Of a stretch of 64,000 nt of DNA, positions 43,742-52,757 are shown one piece after another. Each line of letters opens with the position of its first letter. Positions within the stretch are counted from its first letter, which is position 1. This DNA comes from Microbacterium sp. 1.5R. Lineage in GTDB: Bacteria > Actinomycetota > Actinomycetes > Actinomycetales > Microbacteriaceae. Made by a program: the position numbers and the translations under genes. The stretch is taken from assembly GCF_001889265.1 (NCBI RefSeq), contig NZ_CP018151.1, positions 682,001 through 746,000 of the forward strand, read 5' to 3'. Under the pieces are notes generated by a model. It was not told where the DNA came from. It was given only the letters and a program-made list of their open reading frames with translations, and did no database searches.

Positions 43742-44152
43742 TCACTCGGGGTCGCCGTGCAGCATCCAGGGGACTCCGAAACGATCGACGAGCATTCCGA
43801 ACGTGCCGCCCCACGGCGGGGTGTCGAGCGGCATGGTGATCGCCGCACCGTCGGACAGGGCGTCCCAGACCTGTTGCGTCTTCTCCTGCGAGTTGCCGCT
43901 GAGTGAGACCGAGAATCCCTGGGGCGGCTCGAACGGGATGCCGTCGGGGGTGTCTGAGGCCATGAGCACCAGGCCGTCCGGCGTCGTGAGCTGCGCATGC
44001 ATCACGAGATCGTGCTGATCCGGGTTCTGGACCATGTCGGGGAACTCGCCGAACACGTTGATCTCGAGATCACCGCCGAGCACGCCCTGATAGAACTCCA
44101 TCGCCTGTCGCGCCTCGGTGCGGAACGAGAGATAGGGATTGAGATTGGCCAT
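43742..44152 (-). CDS. VOC-family protein, PhnB-like
   Basis: 136 aa, starting MANLNPYLSFRTEARQAMEFYQGVLGGDLEI. It has the two beta-alpha-beta-beta-beta halves of vicinal-oxygen-chelate proteins, with the PhnB/glyoxalase-like features PPQGFSVSLSG, PLDTPPWGGTFGMLVDRFGVPWML. Metal ligands are not obvious; many PhnB-like proteins have unknown function. Convergent with thrC, 5 bp between stops. Confidence 0.87.
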   Translation of the reverse strand: MANLNPYLSFRTEARQAMEFYQGVLGGDLEINVFGEFPDMVQNPDQHDLVMHAQLTTPDGLVLMASDTPDGIPFEPPQGFSVSLSGNSQEKTQQVWDALSDGAAITMPLDTPPWGGTFGMLVDRFGVPWMLHGDPE

Positions 44153-44246
44153 GACTGCCCCCAGCCTTGTCAGGCGGGGCCGCCGTCGGTCCCGCTGCGG
44201 CTCATTCTGCGCCGGGGGTCGGACATCCGCAAGAGCGACGTCGCGC

Positions 44247-44513
44247 TCAGGCGGGGAGGGCCTTCACCGCCGCCGTGAGCACCTGAGGCACCGTCGGCAC
44301 ACCTTCGGCGCGGAACACTTCTGCGCCCGAATCATCGCGGATGATGACGGTCGGGGTGAAGCGGATGTCGAGCGCCTCCGCGGCATCCGGTTCTCTCGCG
44401 ACGTCGATCTCGGTGACGGTCGCGTCGGGAAGGTAGCGCACGGCGTCCTCCACGACCGAGCGGGTGCGCGAGCACGCTCCGCAGAACGCGGAGGTCACGA
44501 GCGTCAGTTCCAT
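44247..44513 (-). CDS. Small thioredoxin-like protein (CGAC)
   Basis: 88 aa from the ATG at 44511-44513. MELTLVTSAFCGACSRT has the CxxC redox pair (C11, C14) at the end of the first strand; FTPTVIIRDDSGAEVFRAEG supplies the cis-Pro and following strands. About 20 residues shorter than classical thioredoxin, like small actinobacterial members. Probably a cytoplasmic thiol reductant; partner unknown. Confidence 0.85.
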   Translation of the reverse strand: MELTLVTSAFCGACSRTRSVVEDAVRYLPDATVTEIDVAREPDAAEALDIRFTPTVIIRDDSGAEVFRAEGVPTVPQVLTAAVKALPA

Positions 44514-44575
44514 GGCTCTCCTCTCGGCTCTCGAGGTGCAACCGCGCACCGTCTCGCGGTGTTCCCGAGCCGCGA

Positions 44576-44974
44576 TCAGAACGAGGTGCGCTTGACGAGG
44601 CCCCGGTTCGTGTGGATGTGCTCGTAGTCCCATTGCACGACCCGCGACTCCGACAGCCAGACGGCGAGCCGGTCGGTGTCGATCTCCGAGGCGGAGGTGA
44701 ATCTCTTCTCGGCGGCCTCGAAGGATCCTGAGGCGACGAGTCCGGGCTCTGCGAACGACTGGCCGCTCCAGAACATCAGTCGGACGGCATCCTTCAAGCG
44801 GTCGTATCCGACGATCGGATTGCCGTCGAGGAACCAGACCGGGTGCGCGTGCCAGACCTTGGCGGCGGCGTCGGGGAGTGCTCGGTCGATCTCGTCCGCG
44901 AGGAGGTCGCAGATCAGCCGATCCTCCGAGCTGAGCCTGCGGTGGTAGTCGGCGATCTCAGGCGCACGGGTCAT
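44576..44974 (-). CDS. DUF1801 (YdhG/Fra-like) domain protein
   Basis: 132 aa from the ATG at 44972-44974 (MTRAPEIADYHRRLSSEDRLICDLLADEIDRALPDAAAKVWHAHPVWFLDGNPIVGYDRLKDAVRLMFW). The alternation of a helical start, W-H-A-H-P-V-W-F and the VGYDRLKDAVRLMFWSG strand-helix matches DUF1801/YdhG-like domains. Some homologues are reported as iron chaperones or DNA-mimic-like proteins. Function not assigned. Confidence 0.8.
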   Translation of the reverse strand: MTRAPEIADYHRRLSSEDRLICDLLADEIDRALPDAAAKVWHAHPVWFLDGNPIVGYDRLKDAVRLMFWSGQSFAEPGLVASGSFEAAEKRFTSASEIDTDRLAVWLSESRVVQWDYEHIHTNRGLVKRTSF

Positions 44975-45014
44975 GCTGCGAGTATGGCGCGTGCGACGGC
45001 AGACGTCGAGAGAG

Positions 45015-46025
45015 TCACACGGAAGACGTGGTCGCGCGCGGATGCAGCAAGCCGGAGATCGCACCCAGAGCAGCTCCGACGAGGGTGTCGACGATCCTCT
45101 CCCCGGCGACGTCCATCGAACCGATCTCGCCCGTCGCTGCGCCCGTCAGCAGAAGCACCAGAGGGGTGATGAAGACGAGCGCGAGAGCGTAGTGCCTGAC
45201 GACGACGAGCTCGATCGTGAACTGCAGCGCGCCCAGCAGCAGAGCGAGCCACAGCCCCGACGGATGCAGCAGCGCGAGCAGCGCGTACACGCCGGCCCCG
45301 ACCACGGTTCCGAGCATGCGATGGAGTCCGCGCTGGACGGCGGCGCGACGGGCGGCGGCCACGCCGATCACCGCCACCGCCGACCCCACGATCCAGTATG
45401 TCCGGGTGGGGTCGATCACCAGTCCCAGCAGAACGCCGATGACGGCGACGATCGCGACCCGGATCACGAGCATGCGCGAATCGGGGGTGAATGCGGGGCC
45501 CGGGAGCAGCTCGCTCAGCGGCCGAGCGGAGATCGAGCGCGCTCGAGGACGCAGAAGCGGCGCCATCGCGACCAGATAGGAGAACACGCAGCCGGCCGCG
45601 AGTGCCCCGAGATAGGCCAGCGGTGCCAGGGGCGAGCTCGCCACGACGTGCGCCGACAGGCCGAACACCAGCACGAAGAAGAGCGGTCCGGGCGGGCCGA
45701 GCCGGAACCCGAACGCCAGGGCAGCGCTGACGACCGCGACCACCACGACGCCGATGCTCACGAGCCAGGCGTTGGCGGAGACAGCCACTCCGAGAGCGGC
45801 GCTGACGATGAGGCCCGCGGCGACGAACGGCAGGATCCTCGCCCGATCGATCACCGGTGCCGTCCCGGCGAAGAGGACCGTGAATGCGCCCGAGGCCGCG
45901 ACGTAGCCGAGCGACGGCTCGCCGAGCACGGTCATGACCGCTATCGGCACCGCGATGCCCAGCGCCGCTTGGGTGGCGAGATGCCAGCGCGGACCGCGCT
46001 TGGGTGCCAGGGCGAACAGGCTCAT
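45015..46025 (-). CDS. FUSC-family inner-membrane protein
   Basis: 336 aa from the ATG at 46023-46025 (MSLFALAPKRGPRWHLATQAALG); the open frame to 47429 is antisense to the peptidase gene and rejected. Ten to twelve membrane segments in two repeats, with a loop PRARSISARPLSELLPGPAFTPDSRM in the middle. The second half has FTIELVVVRHYALALVFITPLVLLL and GERIVDTLVGAALGAISG, the FUSC_2 signature (aromatic-acid efflux AaeB-like). Divergent from the M20 peptidase gene. Confidence 0.85.
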   Translation of the reverse strand: MSLFALAPKRGPRWHLATQAALGIAVPIAVMTVLGEPSLGYVAASGAFTVLFAGTAPVIDRARILPFVAAGLIVSAALGVAVSANAWLVSIGVVVVAVVSAALAFGFRLGPPGPLFFVLVFGLSAHVVASSPLAPLAYLGALAAGCVFSYLVAMAPLLRPRARSISARPLSELLPGPAFTPDSRMLVIRVAIVAVIGVLLGLVIDPTRTYWIVGSAVAVIGVAAARRAAVQRGLHRMLGTVVGAGVYALLALLHPSGLWLALLLGALQFTIELVVVRHYALALVFITPLVLLLTGAATGEIGSMDVAGERIVDTLVGAALGAISGLLHPRATTSSV

Positions 46026-46112
46026 CCCTCCATTGTCTCGCGGCGCCGGCGCCGAGCAGGACGGACGTCGACCGGAGTGCGGCGAGCCGGCGGGAATCGC
46101 CCCGGCGATACG

Positions 46113-47456
46113 ATGGCCGACGTGACGGAACCTCGACCGGGAATCGCCGAACGGCTTTCGCAGATGATCCAGCTGCCGACCGTGTCGGCCGAGGTCGAGG
46201 AGCGCGGAACCGAGCCGTTCGAGTCGTTCGTCGCCCTGATCGCGCAGCTCTACCCGCTCGTCCACGAGCATCTCGCACTCGAACGGCACACCGATTTCGG
46301 GCTGCTCTTCCACTGGACGGGCAGGGACGCCGGCGCTGCGGGGCCGGTCGTGCTGATGGCGCATTATGACGTCGTCCCCGTCGACGAGAGCGACGCATGG
46401 ACGCATCCCCCGTTCGAGGGCGTCATCGCCGACGGAGTCGTCTACGGTCGTGGTGCTCTCGATGACAAGGGTCCGCTGATCGTCGTGCTCGAGGCGGTCG
46501 AGAACCTGCTCGCCGACGGGTTCACCCCCGCACGGGACGTCTACCTGTCGTTCGGGGGCAATGAGGAGACCTTCGGTCGAGCAGCCGAGGAGATCGCCCG
46601 CGTCCTGCGCGATCGCGGCATCATCCCGTGGCTCGTGGTGGACGAGGGCGGCGCCGTCGTGGATGCGCCGCTGCCCTTCGTTCCGGGACGGGCGGCGATG
46701 ATCGGCGTGGGGGAGAAGGGCGTCATGACGCTCACGCTCTCGGCGCGTGGTGAGGGTGGTCACGCCTCGGCACCGCCCGCTCTCACAGCGGTCCGGCGCG
46801 TGGCGAGGGCCGTCGATCGGCTCGGCCCCCGCACGTTCCGACCGCGTCCGTCGAAAGCGATCGGACGGATGCTGTCGCAGCTCGGAGCTCAGACTCCCGG
46901 TCCGGCAGGGCATCTGCTCAGGCTGCTCGGCTCCGCCCCGCTGGTCACCGGTCGGCTGTTCGCCGCGCTCGGCGGCGAGCCTGCAGCACTCGTGCGCACA
47001 ACGGTGGCTCCGACCATGCAGTCGGGCGGCACTGCCGCGAACGTCCTGCCGTCGCAGGCCTCGGCGACGGTCAACCTGCGCATCGCGCTGGGTGAGACGA
47101 CGCAGCAGACGGTGCTGCGGGTGCGCCGGCGCATCCGGGATCCGCTCATCACCGTATCCGTCGAGGAGGCGAGCGAGCCGTCGCCCGAGTCCGCGACCGA
47201 CAACGCCCAGTTCACGCTGCTCGCCGACGCTCTCGCCGTCTCTCACCCGGGAGTCCCCGCGGTCCCGTACGTGATGATGGCGGCGACGGACTCCCGCCAC
47301 TTCCACCGTTTCGCCCCCGCCGTCTACCGCTTCGCGCCGCTCGAGATGTCGAACGCACAGCGGGCGTCGATCCACGGCGTCGATGAGAACGTCGAGATCG
47401 TCGCGCTCGAGCGGGGGGAGCGGTTCCATCGGGCGCTCCTCGAGCGGCTAGGGTGA
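46113..47456 (+). CDS. M20-family zinc dipeptidase/deacylase
   Basis: 447 aa from the ATG at 46113 (MADVTEPRPGIAERLSQMIQLPTVSAE). Metal-site motifs in order: MAHYDVVPVDE (His, Asp), GRGALDDKGPLIV (bridging Asp), GGNEETFG (general base Glu and ligand Glu), DEGGAV, and the C-terminal His in RASIHGVDENVEI. The lid/dimerisation domain lies at about 195-330 (VGEKGVMTLTLSARGEGGHAS). M20 CPS1-like carboxypeptidase or dipeptidase; the substrate is unknown. It is cytoplasmic as no signal peptide is present. Confidence 0.92.
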   Translation: MADVTEPRPGIAERLSQMIQLPTVSAEVEERGTEPFESFVALIAQLYPLVHEHLALERHTDFGLLFHWTGRDAGAAGPVVLMAHYDVVPVDESDAWTHPPFEGVIADGVVYGRGALDDKGPLIVVLEAVENLLADGFTPARDVYLSFGGNEETFGRAAEEIARVLRDRGIIPWLVVDEGGAVVDAPLPFVPGRAAMIGVGEKGVMTLTLSARGEGGHASAPPALTAVRRVARAVDRLGPRTFRPRPSKAIGRMLSQLGAQTPGPAGHLLRLLGSAPLVTGRLFAALGGEPAALVRTTVAPTMQSGGTAANVLPSQASATVNLRIALGETTQQTVLRVRRRIRDPLITVSVEEASEPSPESATDNAQFTLLADALAVSHPGVPAVPYVMMAATDSRHFHRFAPAVYRFAPLEMSNAQRASIHGVDENVEIVALERGERFHRALLERLG

Positions 47457-47514
47457 TCTCACCCCTCCGCGGGCGCTTCGGTGCCCGATCCAGTCCTTTC
47501 ACCGAGGAGCCGCG

Positions 47515-48969
47515 ATGACGCGCACCCGAACTCTGGGAACCCTCGCCACCGTCGTCGGCTTCCTCGCCTTCGTCGAGTTCACCAGCGGCGTGCTGCAGGG
47601 CTACTACACGCCCATGCTCACGGACATCGCGCGGCACCTCGGCATCCACGACGCCGATGTCAATTGGCTCGAGGGCACGCAGCTCATGCTGTCGGCTCTG
47701 GTGGTGCCCGCTTTCGCGAAGCTCGGCGACATGGTCGGCCACAAGCGGATGCTGCTCATCTCGACGGCGCTCACCGCCGCGGCGGCGCTCGTCCTGCCCT
47801 TCACCGATTCGTTCCCCGTGTTCCTGGTCGGCTGGACGCTGATGGGGTTCTACGTCGTCTGGCTGCCGCTCGAGATCGCGCTCATCTGGTCGCGCTCCCG
47901 TCGCATGGAGGGGCGTTCGTCGATCACGGCGAAGGCCGCGGGACTCCTCGTCGCGGCGCTCGAAGGCGGCGCGATCATCGGTGCGCTCGTGGGCGGAGCC
48001 CTGATCGATGTCCTGCCCCTGACGGTGGTGCTGCTCATCCCCGCCGTGCTCATCGTCGTGTGCTTCTTCGTGATCCTGTTCGGGGTGAAGGAGTCTCCTG
48101 ATCCGACCGGCGGTGTCTTCGACACTGTCGGCGTCGTGCTGATCTCGCTCGCCCTGATCTGCTTCACCGGGGGTCTCAGCCTGCTCCGTCTCGAGGGCGG
48201 ACTCGTCAACCCCTGGTCCTGGGCCGTCGTCGTCCTCGGCCTTCTGCTCGTCATCCCGTTCGTGCTCTGGGAACTGCGCTGCGACGACCCGCTCATCGAC
48301 GTGCGCATGTTCCGCTCGCCGGCACTCGGCCCGGTCTTCCTCACCGCCGGCCTGTTCGGGGTGAGCGTGCTGGGTGCACAGGCGCCGCTGTCGACGTTCG
48401 CCCGCACCGACCCCGGTGTCTACGGCTACGGGCTCGGAACCACGGGTTTCGCGACGTCCCTGATCATCGGGCTCTACCTGATCGCGATGATCGCGGGAGC
48501 CCTGCTGTTCCCGCTCATCGCTCGTCTGCTGACTCCGCGGATCACCCTGATGGGCGCATCCCTGCTCGTGGGCATCGGCTTCCTGCTGTTCCTCCCGTTC
48601 CACGATTCGTACGTGCAGGTGGTGACCAACATGGTCATCGTCGGCCTCGGCTCGGGTGCTCTCGTGGCCGCCCTTCCCGCGGCTGCGGCATCGGCGGCTC
48701 CGGCGACCCAGACGGGCGTCGCGACAGGCCTCACGAACTCGGTCAAGACCGTGGGCGGAGCGATCGCCTCGTGCATCTTCGGGATCGCGCTCCTCAACGG
48801 CGTGAGCGGGGCGGTCGAAGGCACTGCGGGATCATTCGCCGGGTACATCACCGTGTGGGTGGTCTGCGGTGTGACCGCGCTGATCGCCGCCGCGATCCTC
48901 GTCTTCGTTCCGAAAGAGGCCTTCACCGACCGCACGGATGCCGAGGCCGTCGCCGCACCCGTGGTCTGA
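47515..48969 (+). CDS. MFS transporter, DHA2-like 14 TM
   Basis: 484 aa with GAGGAG 5 nt before the ATG. Fourteen predicted segments. Motif A is GDMVGHKRMLL; motif C-like residues are in EGGAIIGALVGGALIDV. TM1 (LATVVGFLAFVEFTSGVLQGYYTPML) differs from the EmrB-type proteins elsewhere in the window and lacks their L-D-x-x-I-V motif, so this is a separate branch. Likely exports a drug or metabolite. No local regulator gene. Confidence 0.88.
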   Translation: MTRTRTLGTLATVVGFLAFVEFTSGVLQGYYTPMLTDIARHLGIHDADVNWLEGTQLMLSALVVPAFAKLGDMVGHKRMLLISTALTAAAALVLPFTDSFPVFLVGWTLMGFYVVWLPLEIALIWSRSRRMEGRSSITAKAAGLLVAALEGGAIIGALVGGALIDVLPLTVVLLIPAVLIVVCFFVILFGVKESPDPTGGVFDTVGVVLISLALICFTGGLSLLRLEGGLVNPWSWAVVVLGLLLVIPFVLWELRCDDPLIDVRMFRSPALGPVFLTAGLFGVSVLGAQAPLSTFARTDPGVYGYGLGTTGFATSLIIGLYLIAMIAGALLFPLIARLLTPRITLMGASLLVGIGFLLFLPFHDSYVQVVTNMVIVGLGSGALVAALPAAAASAAPATQTGVATGLTNSVKTVGGAIASCIFGIALLNGVSGAVEGTAGSFAGYITVWVVCGVTALIAAAILVFVPKEAFTDRTDAEAVAAPVV

Positions 48970-49000
48970 GCTGCGGGCGGCCGGCTGCCGGTGTCAGTCG

Positions 49001-49267
49001 TCAGTCGCGGTCGAGGCCGAATGAGCGCTTGACGACGGCCTGCATGTCGCGGTCGAGTCCGTCTATCCGCGTGTTCACGGCATCGAAGCGGGCGTTCATC
49101 TCGCCCCGGAGTCCGCCGATCTGTGCGTTCATCTCCCCGCGCAGCCCGCCGATCTCGGTGCGCACCACGCGGATGAACAACGTCGAGACGACCGTGAGCA
49201 TGCCGAACATGAGCGCGGTGAAGCACCCGATCATGGTCCAGATCTGAGCGTCGTTCATGAGGTGCAC
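49001..49267 (-). CDS. Small membrane protein with coiled-coil tail
   Basis: 88 aa if started at the GTG 49267 (GAGG 8 nt upstream) or 85 aa from the ATG at 49258. One membrane segment (IGCFTALMFGMLTVVSTLFI) is followed by a charged heptad-type coiled coil with an internal duplication EIGGLRGEMNA-QIGGLRGEMNA, then DAVNTRIDGLDRDMQ. Similar small proteins occur widely in actinobacteria as hypothetical; some resemble holin-like or DUF1640-type coiled coils. Function unknown. Confidence 0.7.
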   Translation of the reverse strand: MHLMNDAQIWTMIGCFTALMFGMLTVVSTLFIRVVRTEIGGLRGEMNAQIGGLRGEMNARFDAVNTRIDGLDRDMQAVVKRSFGLDRD

Positions 49268-49405
49268 CGTGTCATCCTCGCATCGTTCCAGACGAGGAAT
49301 CGGAACAGGCGTCGCTGTATACCGCCATCCCGAACAGTGGGAGGAACTCGTGTTCCGGCCTCGGTGTGCAGGAGGGCCGGGCTCACCCGGCGCAGAGCGC
49401 GCGCG

Positions 49406-49810
49406 TCACTGGGACTCGCGCGGCGGGTTGTGCATGAACTCGATCCGGATGCCGTCGGCATCCTCCACGAACGATGCGTAGTAGCGCTCCGTGTATCGCG
49501 GATATTCCTTGGGCTCGCGCACGGCCGACCATCCCGCATCGCGCGCGACGGCGTGAAGGCGGTCGACCTCGTCTCGCGTCGACACCGAGAAAGCGATGTG
49601 CTGCCATCCCACGCGGCCGTGACGATGGGGCCCGGATTCCTCATCCCAGGCGTACAGGATGATCTCGGTCTCGTCGCCGTTGTGCCACGAGATCGAGTGG
49701 TCGTCCTCGCCGCCGCTCTGATAGCCGAGGGCCGTCAGCACGGGATGGAACTGCGCGCGACCGCGCTCCAGCTCGTTGACGGTGATGCCCAGGTGATCCA
49801 GAAGAGCCAT
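49406..49810 (-). CDS. VOC/glyoxalase-family protein
   Basis: 134 aa, MALLDHLGITVNELERGRAQFHPVLTALGY. Metal ligands of glyoxalase-I-like proteins are in place: His in LDHLGITV, His in WQHIAFSV and Glu in GIRIEFMHNP. The middle strand FVEDADGIRIEF is typical. Probably a small lyase or bleomycin-resistance-like binding protein; substrate unknown. Confidence 0.88.
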   Translation of the reverse strand: MALLDHLGITVNELERGRAQFHPVLTALGYQSGGEDDHSISWHNGDETEIILYAWDEESGPHRHGRVGWQHIAFSVSTRDEVDRLHAVARDAGWSAVREPKEYPRYTERYYASFVEDADGIRIEFMHNPPRESQ

Positions 49811-49843
49811 GCGTCCAGTCTTCCAGTCGGCGCCCGGATCGCA

Positions 49844-50611
49844 CTAGTGCGGAGCGTGGTACTCGGCTTCGCCCCGCTTCCAATAGCCCTTGACCACCGC
49901 GTTCGCGGAGTCGACGCCCCACCGGCTGAGCAGCGCGCGCCCGGGCTTCACGACCGACTGCTCGGCGGCGATGAACACGAACGGGTCGTCGCCGACCGAA
50001 TCGTCGGCGGTCAGGCGGTTGAGGAATGCGATGAGGGCGGAGCCTTCGGCGGCGTCGCCACGGTGCAGCCATTCCACGTCGACCGGGGTGTCGATCTCGA
50101 TCTCCCGGCCGACGGAGGCCGTCTCGATCACGATGCGGGCGGGCACCCCGGCGGGTATCGACGAGGCGAAGCGTCGGATCGCCGGGATGGCGGTCTCGTC
50201 TCCGACGAGAAGCCAGGATCCGGGGCTGCCGCTGAGCACGGCCGAACCGCGGGGGCCACCGACTCCGATCGATGCACCCAGCGGAGCGGTCGCGGCCCAC
50301 GGGGCGCCGACCCCTGCGTCGCCGTGCACCGCGAACTCGACGTCGAGCCAGTCGTCGCCCCAGGCGAGAGGTGTGTACTCGCGACTCGGCGCCTCCCGCA
50401 TCTGCTCGAGGGACTCCACGGGACCGGACGGGAAGAAGAGGCGCATGTGGTCGTCGGAGCCGGGAGAGTCGAAGCCCTCGAGGTCACTGCCACTGAGCCG
50501 GACACGCACGTAGCCAGGGGCCAGCCATTCCCGGGCGGTCAGCGTGACGGTGCGGAAGCGCAGATCGAGGCCGCGGCGCTCGATGGAGAAGCGGGATTTC
50601 GTATCGCTCAT
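49844..50611 (-). CDS. Siderophore-interacting protein (FAD-dependent ferric reductase)
   Basis: 255 aa. The FAD-binding beta-barrel (1-130) contains RVRLSGSDLEGF, REYTPLAWG (the R-x-Y-T/S FAD motif) and HGDAGVGAPWA. The NAD(P)H-like domain has SWLLVGDETAIPAIRRFASSIP and ends ANAVVKGYWKRGEAEYH, the SIP C-terminal signature. It reduces Fe(III)-siderophore in the cytoplasm to release iron. Divergent from the iron ABC importer, with an iron box between the two starts. Confidence 0.93.
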   Translation of the reverse strand: MSDTKSRFSIERRGLDLRFRTVTLTAREWLAPGYVRVRLSGSDLEGFDSPGSDDHMRLFFPSGPVESLEQMREAPSREYTPLAWGDDWLDVEFAVHGDAGVGAPWAATAPLGASIGVGGPRGSAVLSGSPGSWLLVGDETAIPAIRRFASSIPAGVPARIVIETASVGREIEIDTPVDVEWLHRGDAAEGSALIAFLNRLTADDSVGDDPFVFIAAEQSVVKPGRALLSRWGVDSANAVVKGYWKRGEAEYHAPH

Positions 50612-50629
50612 AAAGTAAGGCTAACCTAT
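50611..50629. promoter_or_regulatory. DtxR/IdeR-type iron box
   Basis: The 19-mer ATAGGTTAGCCTTACTTTA (minus strand) matches 15 of 19 positions of the consensus TTAGGTTAGCCTAACCTAA. It lies between the divergent siderophore-reductase and iron-ABC genes and overlaps the reductase start. A second TTAGG-gcat-CCTAA element is at 50643-50656. Confidence 0.8.
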
Positions 50630-50642
50630 CTTGGAGGTGGAG

Positions 50643-50656
50643 TTAGGGCATCCTAA
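50643..50656. promoter_or_regulatory. Second TTAGG/CCTAA inverted repeat, possible iron box
   Basis: TTAGGGCATCCTAA, half-sites as in DtxR boxes but with 4-bp spacing, 57 bp upstream of the substrate-binding-protein ATG. It may extend iron control to the ABC operon. Confidence 0.4.
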
Positions 50657-50713
50657 GTCCGCCGTTCCCGCGCCGTTTCCGCGCACTCATCACCGCAGAA
50701 CAGGAGTCTCTCC

Positions 50714-51706
50714 ATGTCCATGCCCAGAATCCTCACCGCTACGAGCGTCGGTCTCGTCGGCCTCCTCACCCTCGCCGGCTGCGCCTCCGGCTCCGACGCC
50801 GAGCCGGAGGGGACCGCAGCCGCAGCGGACTCGGTCACCGTCGAGGACAACAGCGGATCGCACGAGATCGCCACGCCCCCTGCATCCGTCGTCGCACTGG
50901 ACAACCGCACGTTCCAGACCCTCTCCGACTGGGGAGTCGAGCTCTCGGCCGGCGCTGTCGCGCTCATGCCGGACACCGTGTCGTACCTCGACGACGAGTC
51001 GATCGTCGACATCGGCCTGCACAGCGAGCCCGACCTCGAGGCGATCGTCGCCGTCGAACCCGACCTCATCATCAGCGGCCAGCGATTCACCCAGCACAAC
51101 GAGGCGATCGCGGAGCTCGTGCCGGACGCCACGATCATCGACCTCGAGCCGCGCGAGGGCGAGCCCTTCGACGAGGAGCTCAAGCGTCAGACCACCGTCC
51201 TCGGCGAGATCTTCGGCAAGCAGGACGAGGCGCAGGCGCTCGTCGACGATTTCGACGCGGCCGTCGAGCGGGCCAAGGCCGCATACGACGACGCCGACAC
51301 CGTCATGGCGGTGAACACCTCCGGCGGCGAGATCGGGTACCTCGCGCCGACCGTCGGGCGCTCGCTCGGACCGATCTACGACATCCTCGGTCTGATGCCG
51401 GCGCTCGAGGTCGATGACGCCTCCGACGACCACCAGGGCGACGACATCTCCGTCGAGGCGATCGCCTCCTCCAACCCCGACTGGCTTCTCGTGCTCGACC
51501 GCGATGCGGTCTTCGCCGCCGAGACCCCCGACTACGTGCAGGCGTCCGAGATCCTCGAGAGCTCGGAGGCGCTCGCCGGCGTCACTGCCGTCGCTGACGA
51601 GCAGATCGTCTACATGCCCACGGACACCTACCTGAACGAGGGCATCCAGACGTACACCACGTTCCTCGAGGACCTCGCCGACGCGCTCGAGGCCGCGCAG
51701 AAGTAG
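50714..51706 (+). CDS. Iron-siderophore ABC transporter, substrate-binding lipoprotein
   Basis: 330 aa. A lipoprotein signal ends in the lipobox LAGC (about residues 20-23). A class-III periplasmic-binding fold of the FecB/FepB type follows, with VVALDNRTFQTLSDWGVE, EAIVAVEPDLIISGQRF, GRSLGPIYDILGL and NPDWLLVLDRDAVF. It captures ferric siderophore outside the membrane and delivers it to the two permeases encoded next. First gene of a four-gene operon under the iron box. Confidence 0.94.
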   Translation: MSMPRILTATSVGLVGLLTLAGCASGSDAEPEGTAAAADSVTVEDNSGSHEIATPPASVVALDNRTFQTLSDWGVELSAGAVALMPDTVSYLDDESIVDIGLHSEPDLEAIVAVEPDLIISGQRFTQHNEAIAELVPDATIIDLEPREGEPFDEELKRQTTVLGEIFGKQDEAQALVDDFDAAVERAKAAYDDADTVMAVNTSGGEIGYLAPTVGRSLGPIYDILGLMPALEVDDASDDHQGDDISVEAIASSNPDWLLVLDRDAVFAAETPDYVQASEILESSEALAGVTAVADEQIVYMPTDTYLNEGIQTYTTFLEDLADALEAAQK

Positions 51707-51755
51707 GGCCGACCGGCGGCATCCGCTCCGCGCGGATGCCGCCGTCCGGCGTCGC

Positions 51756-52757
51756 ATGATGACCCGCACCCACACCCGCACCGCATCCATCGAGTCGCCC
51801 CGTTCCGTCGGGCGGCTCTTCGACGTGAAGCTGCTCGTCGGCATCCTCGTCGTCGTCGCACTCCTCGTCGTGTCGCTCTTCACGGGCGTATACGACATCG
51901 CGGGGGCCGCGGACGGCGCGGAGATGTTCCAGATCACCCGCGTGCCGCGCACGATCGCTCTCGTCCTCGCGGGAGCCGCCATGGCGATGGCCGGGCTCGT
52001 GATGCAGCTCCTCACCCAGAACCGCTTCGTCGAACCCACGACCACCGGCACGACCGAGTGGGCAGGGCTCGGTCTGCTGACCGTCATGGTGCTGGTGCCG
52101 AACCCGTCGATCCCGTTGAGGATGACGGGCGCCATCATCGCCGCCTTCATCGGCACGATGGTCTTCTTCGCATTCCTGCGCCGCGTCTCTCTCCGGTCGT
52201 CGCTCATCGTCCCGATCGTCGGGATCATGCTCGGCGCCGTCGTCGGATCGGTGTCGACGTACTTCGCGCTCGTCACCGACTCGCTCCAGGCGATCGGCGT
52301 CTGGTTCGCCGGCAGCTTCACCTCGGTGCTCCGCGGGCAGTACGAGATGCTCTGGATCGTGGCGGTCGTCGGGGTCGTCGTCTTCATCGTGGCGGACCGC
52401 CTCACGATCGCCGGACTGGGGGAGGAGATCGCCACCAACGTCGGCGTGGACTACAACCGCGTGATCCTGCTCGGGACCGTGCTGATCGCCGTCATCACCG
52501 GAGTCGTCACGGTCGTCGTCGGCAACCTCCCGTTCCTCGGACTGATCGTGCCCAACATCGTCTCGATGGTCCGAGGAGACGACCTGCGCAGCAACCTGCC
52601 GTGGGTGTGTCTGCTGGGCATCGCGATCGTCACGGTCTGCGACATCATCGGCCGCACGATCATCATGCCGTTCGAGGTCCCGGTCTCGCTGATCCTCGGG
52701 ATCGTCGGCGCGATCGTCTTCATCATCCTCCTGCTGAGGCAGCGTCGTCGTGGCTAG
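51756..52757 (+). CDS. Iron-siderophore ABC permease (FecCD), first subunit
   Basis: 333 aa, about nine to ten membrane segments. FecCD features: RVPRTIALVLAGAAMAMAGLVMQLLTQN near the N-terminus (R-x-P-R...G), LGLLTVMVL, and the coupling region EEIATNVGVDYNRVILLGTVLIAV with GNLPFLGLIVPNIVSM. The start ATG-ATG at 51756 has no strong ribosome-binding site. It overlaps the second permease by 8 bp, indicating coupled translation of a heterodimer. Confidence 0.93.
   Translation: MMTRTHTRTASIESPRSVGRLFDVKLLVGILVVVALLVVSLFTGVYDIAGAADGAEMFQITRVPRTIALVLAGAAMAMAGLVMQLLTQNRFVEPTTTGTTEWAGLGLLTVMVLVPNPSIPLRMTGAIIAAFIGTMVFFAFLRRVSLRSSLIVPIVGIMLGAVVGSVSTYFALVTDSLQAIGVWFAGSFTSVLRGQYEMLWIVAVVGVVVFIVADRLTIAGLGEEIATNVGVDYNRVILLGTVLIAVITGVVTVVVGNLPFLGLIVPNIVSMVRGDDLRSNLPWVCLLGIAIVTVCDIIGRTIIMPFEVPVSLILGIVGAIVFIILLLRQRRRG

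Noticed and set aside
45015..47429. 804-aa extended FUSC reading frame
   Set aside because: The N-terminal half is antisense of the M20 peptidase gene, rich in Arg/His/Asp as such shadows are; the true start is 46025.
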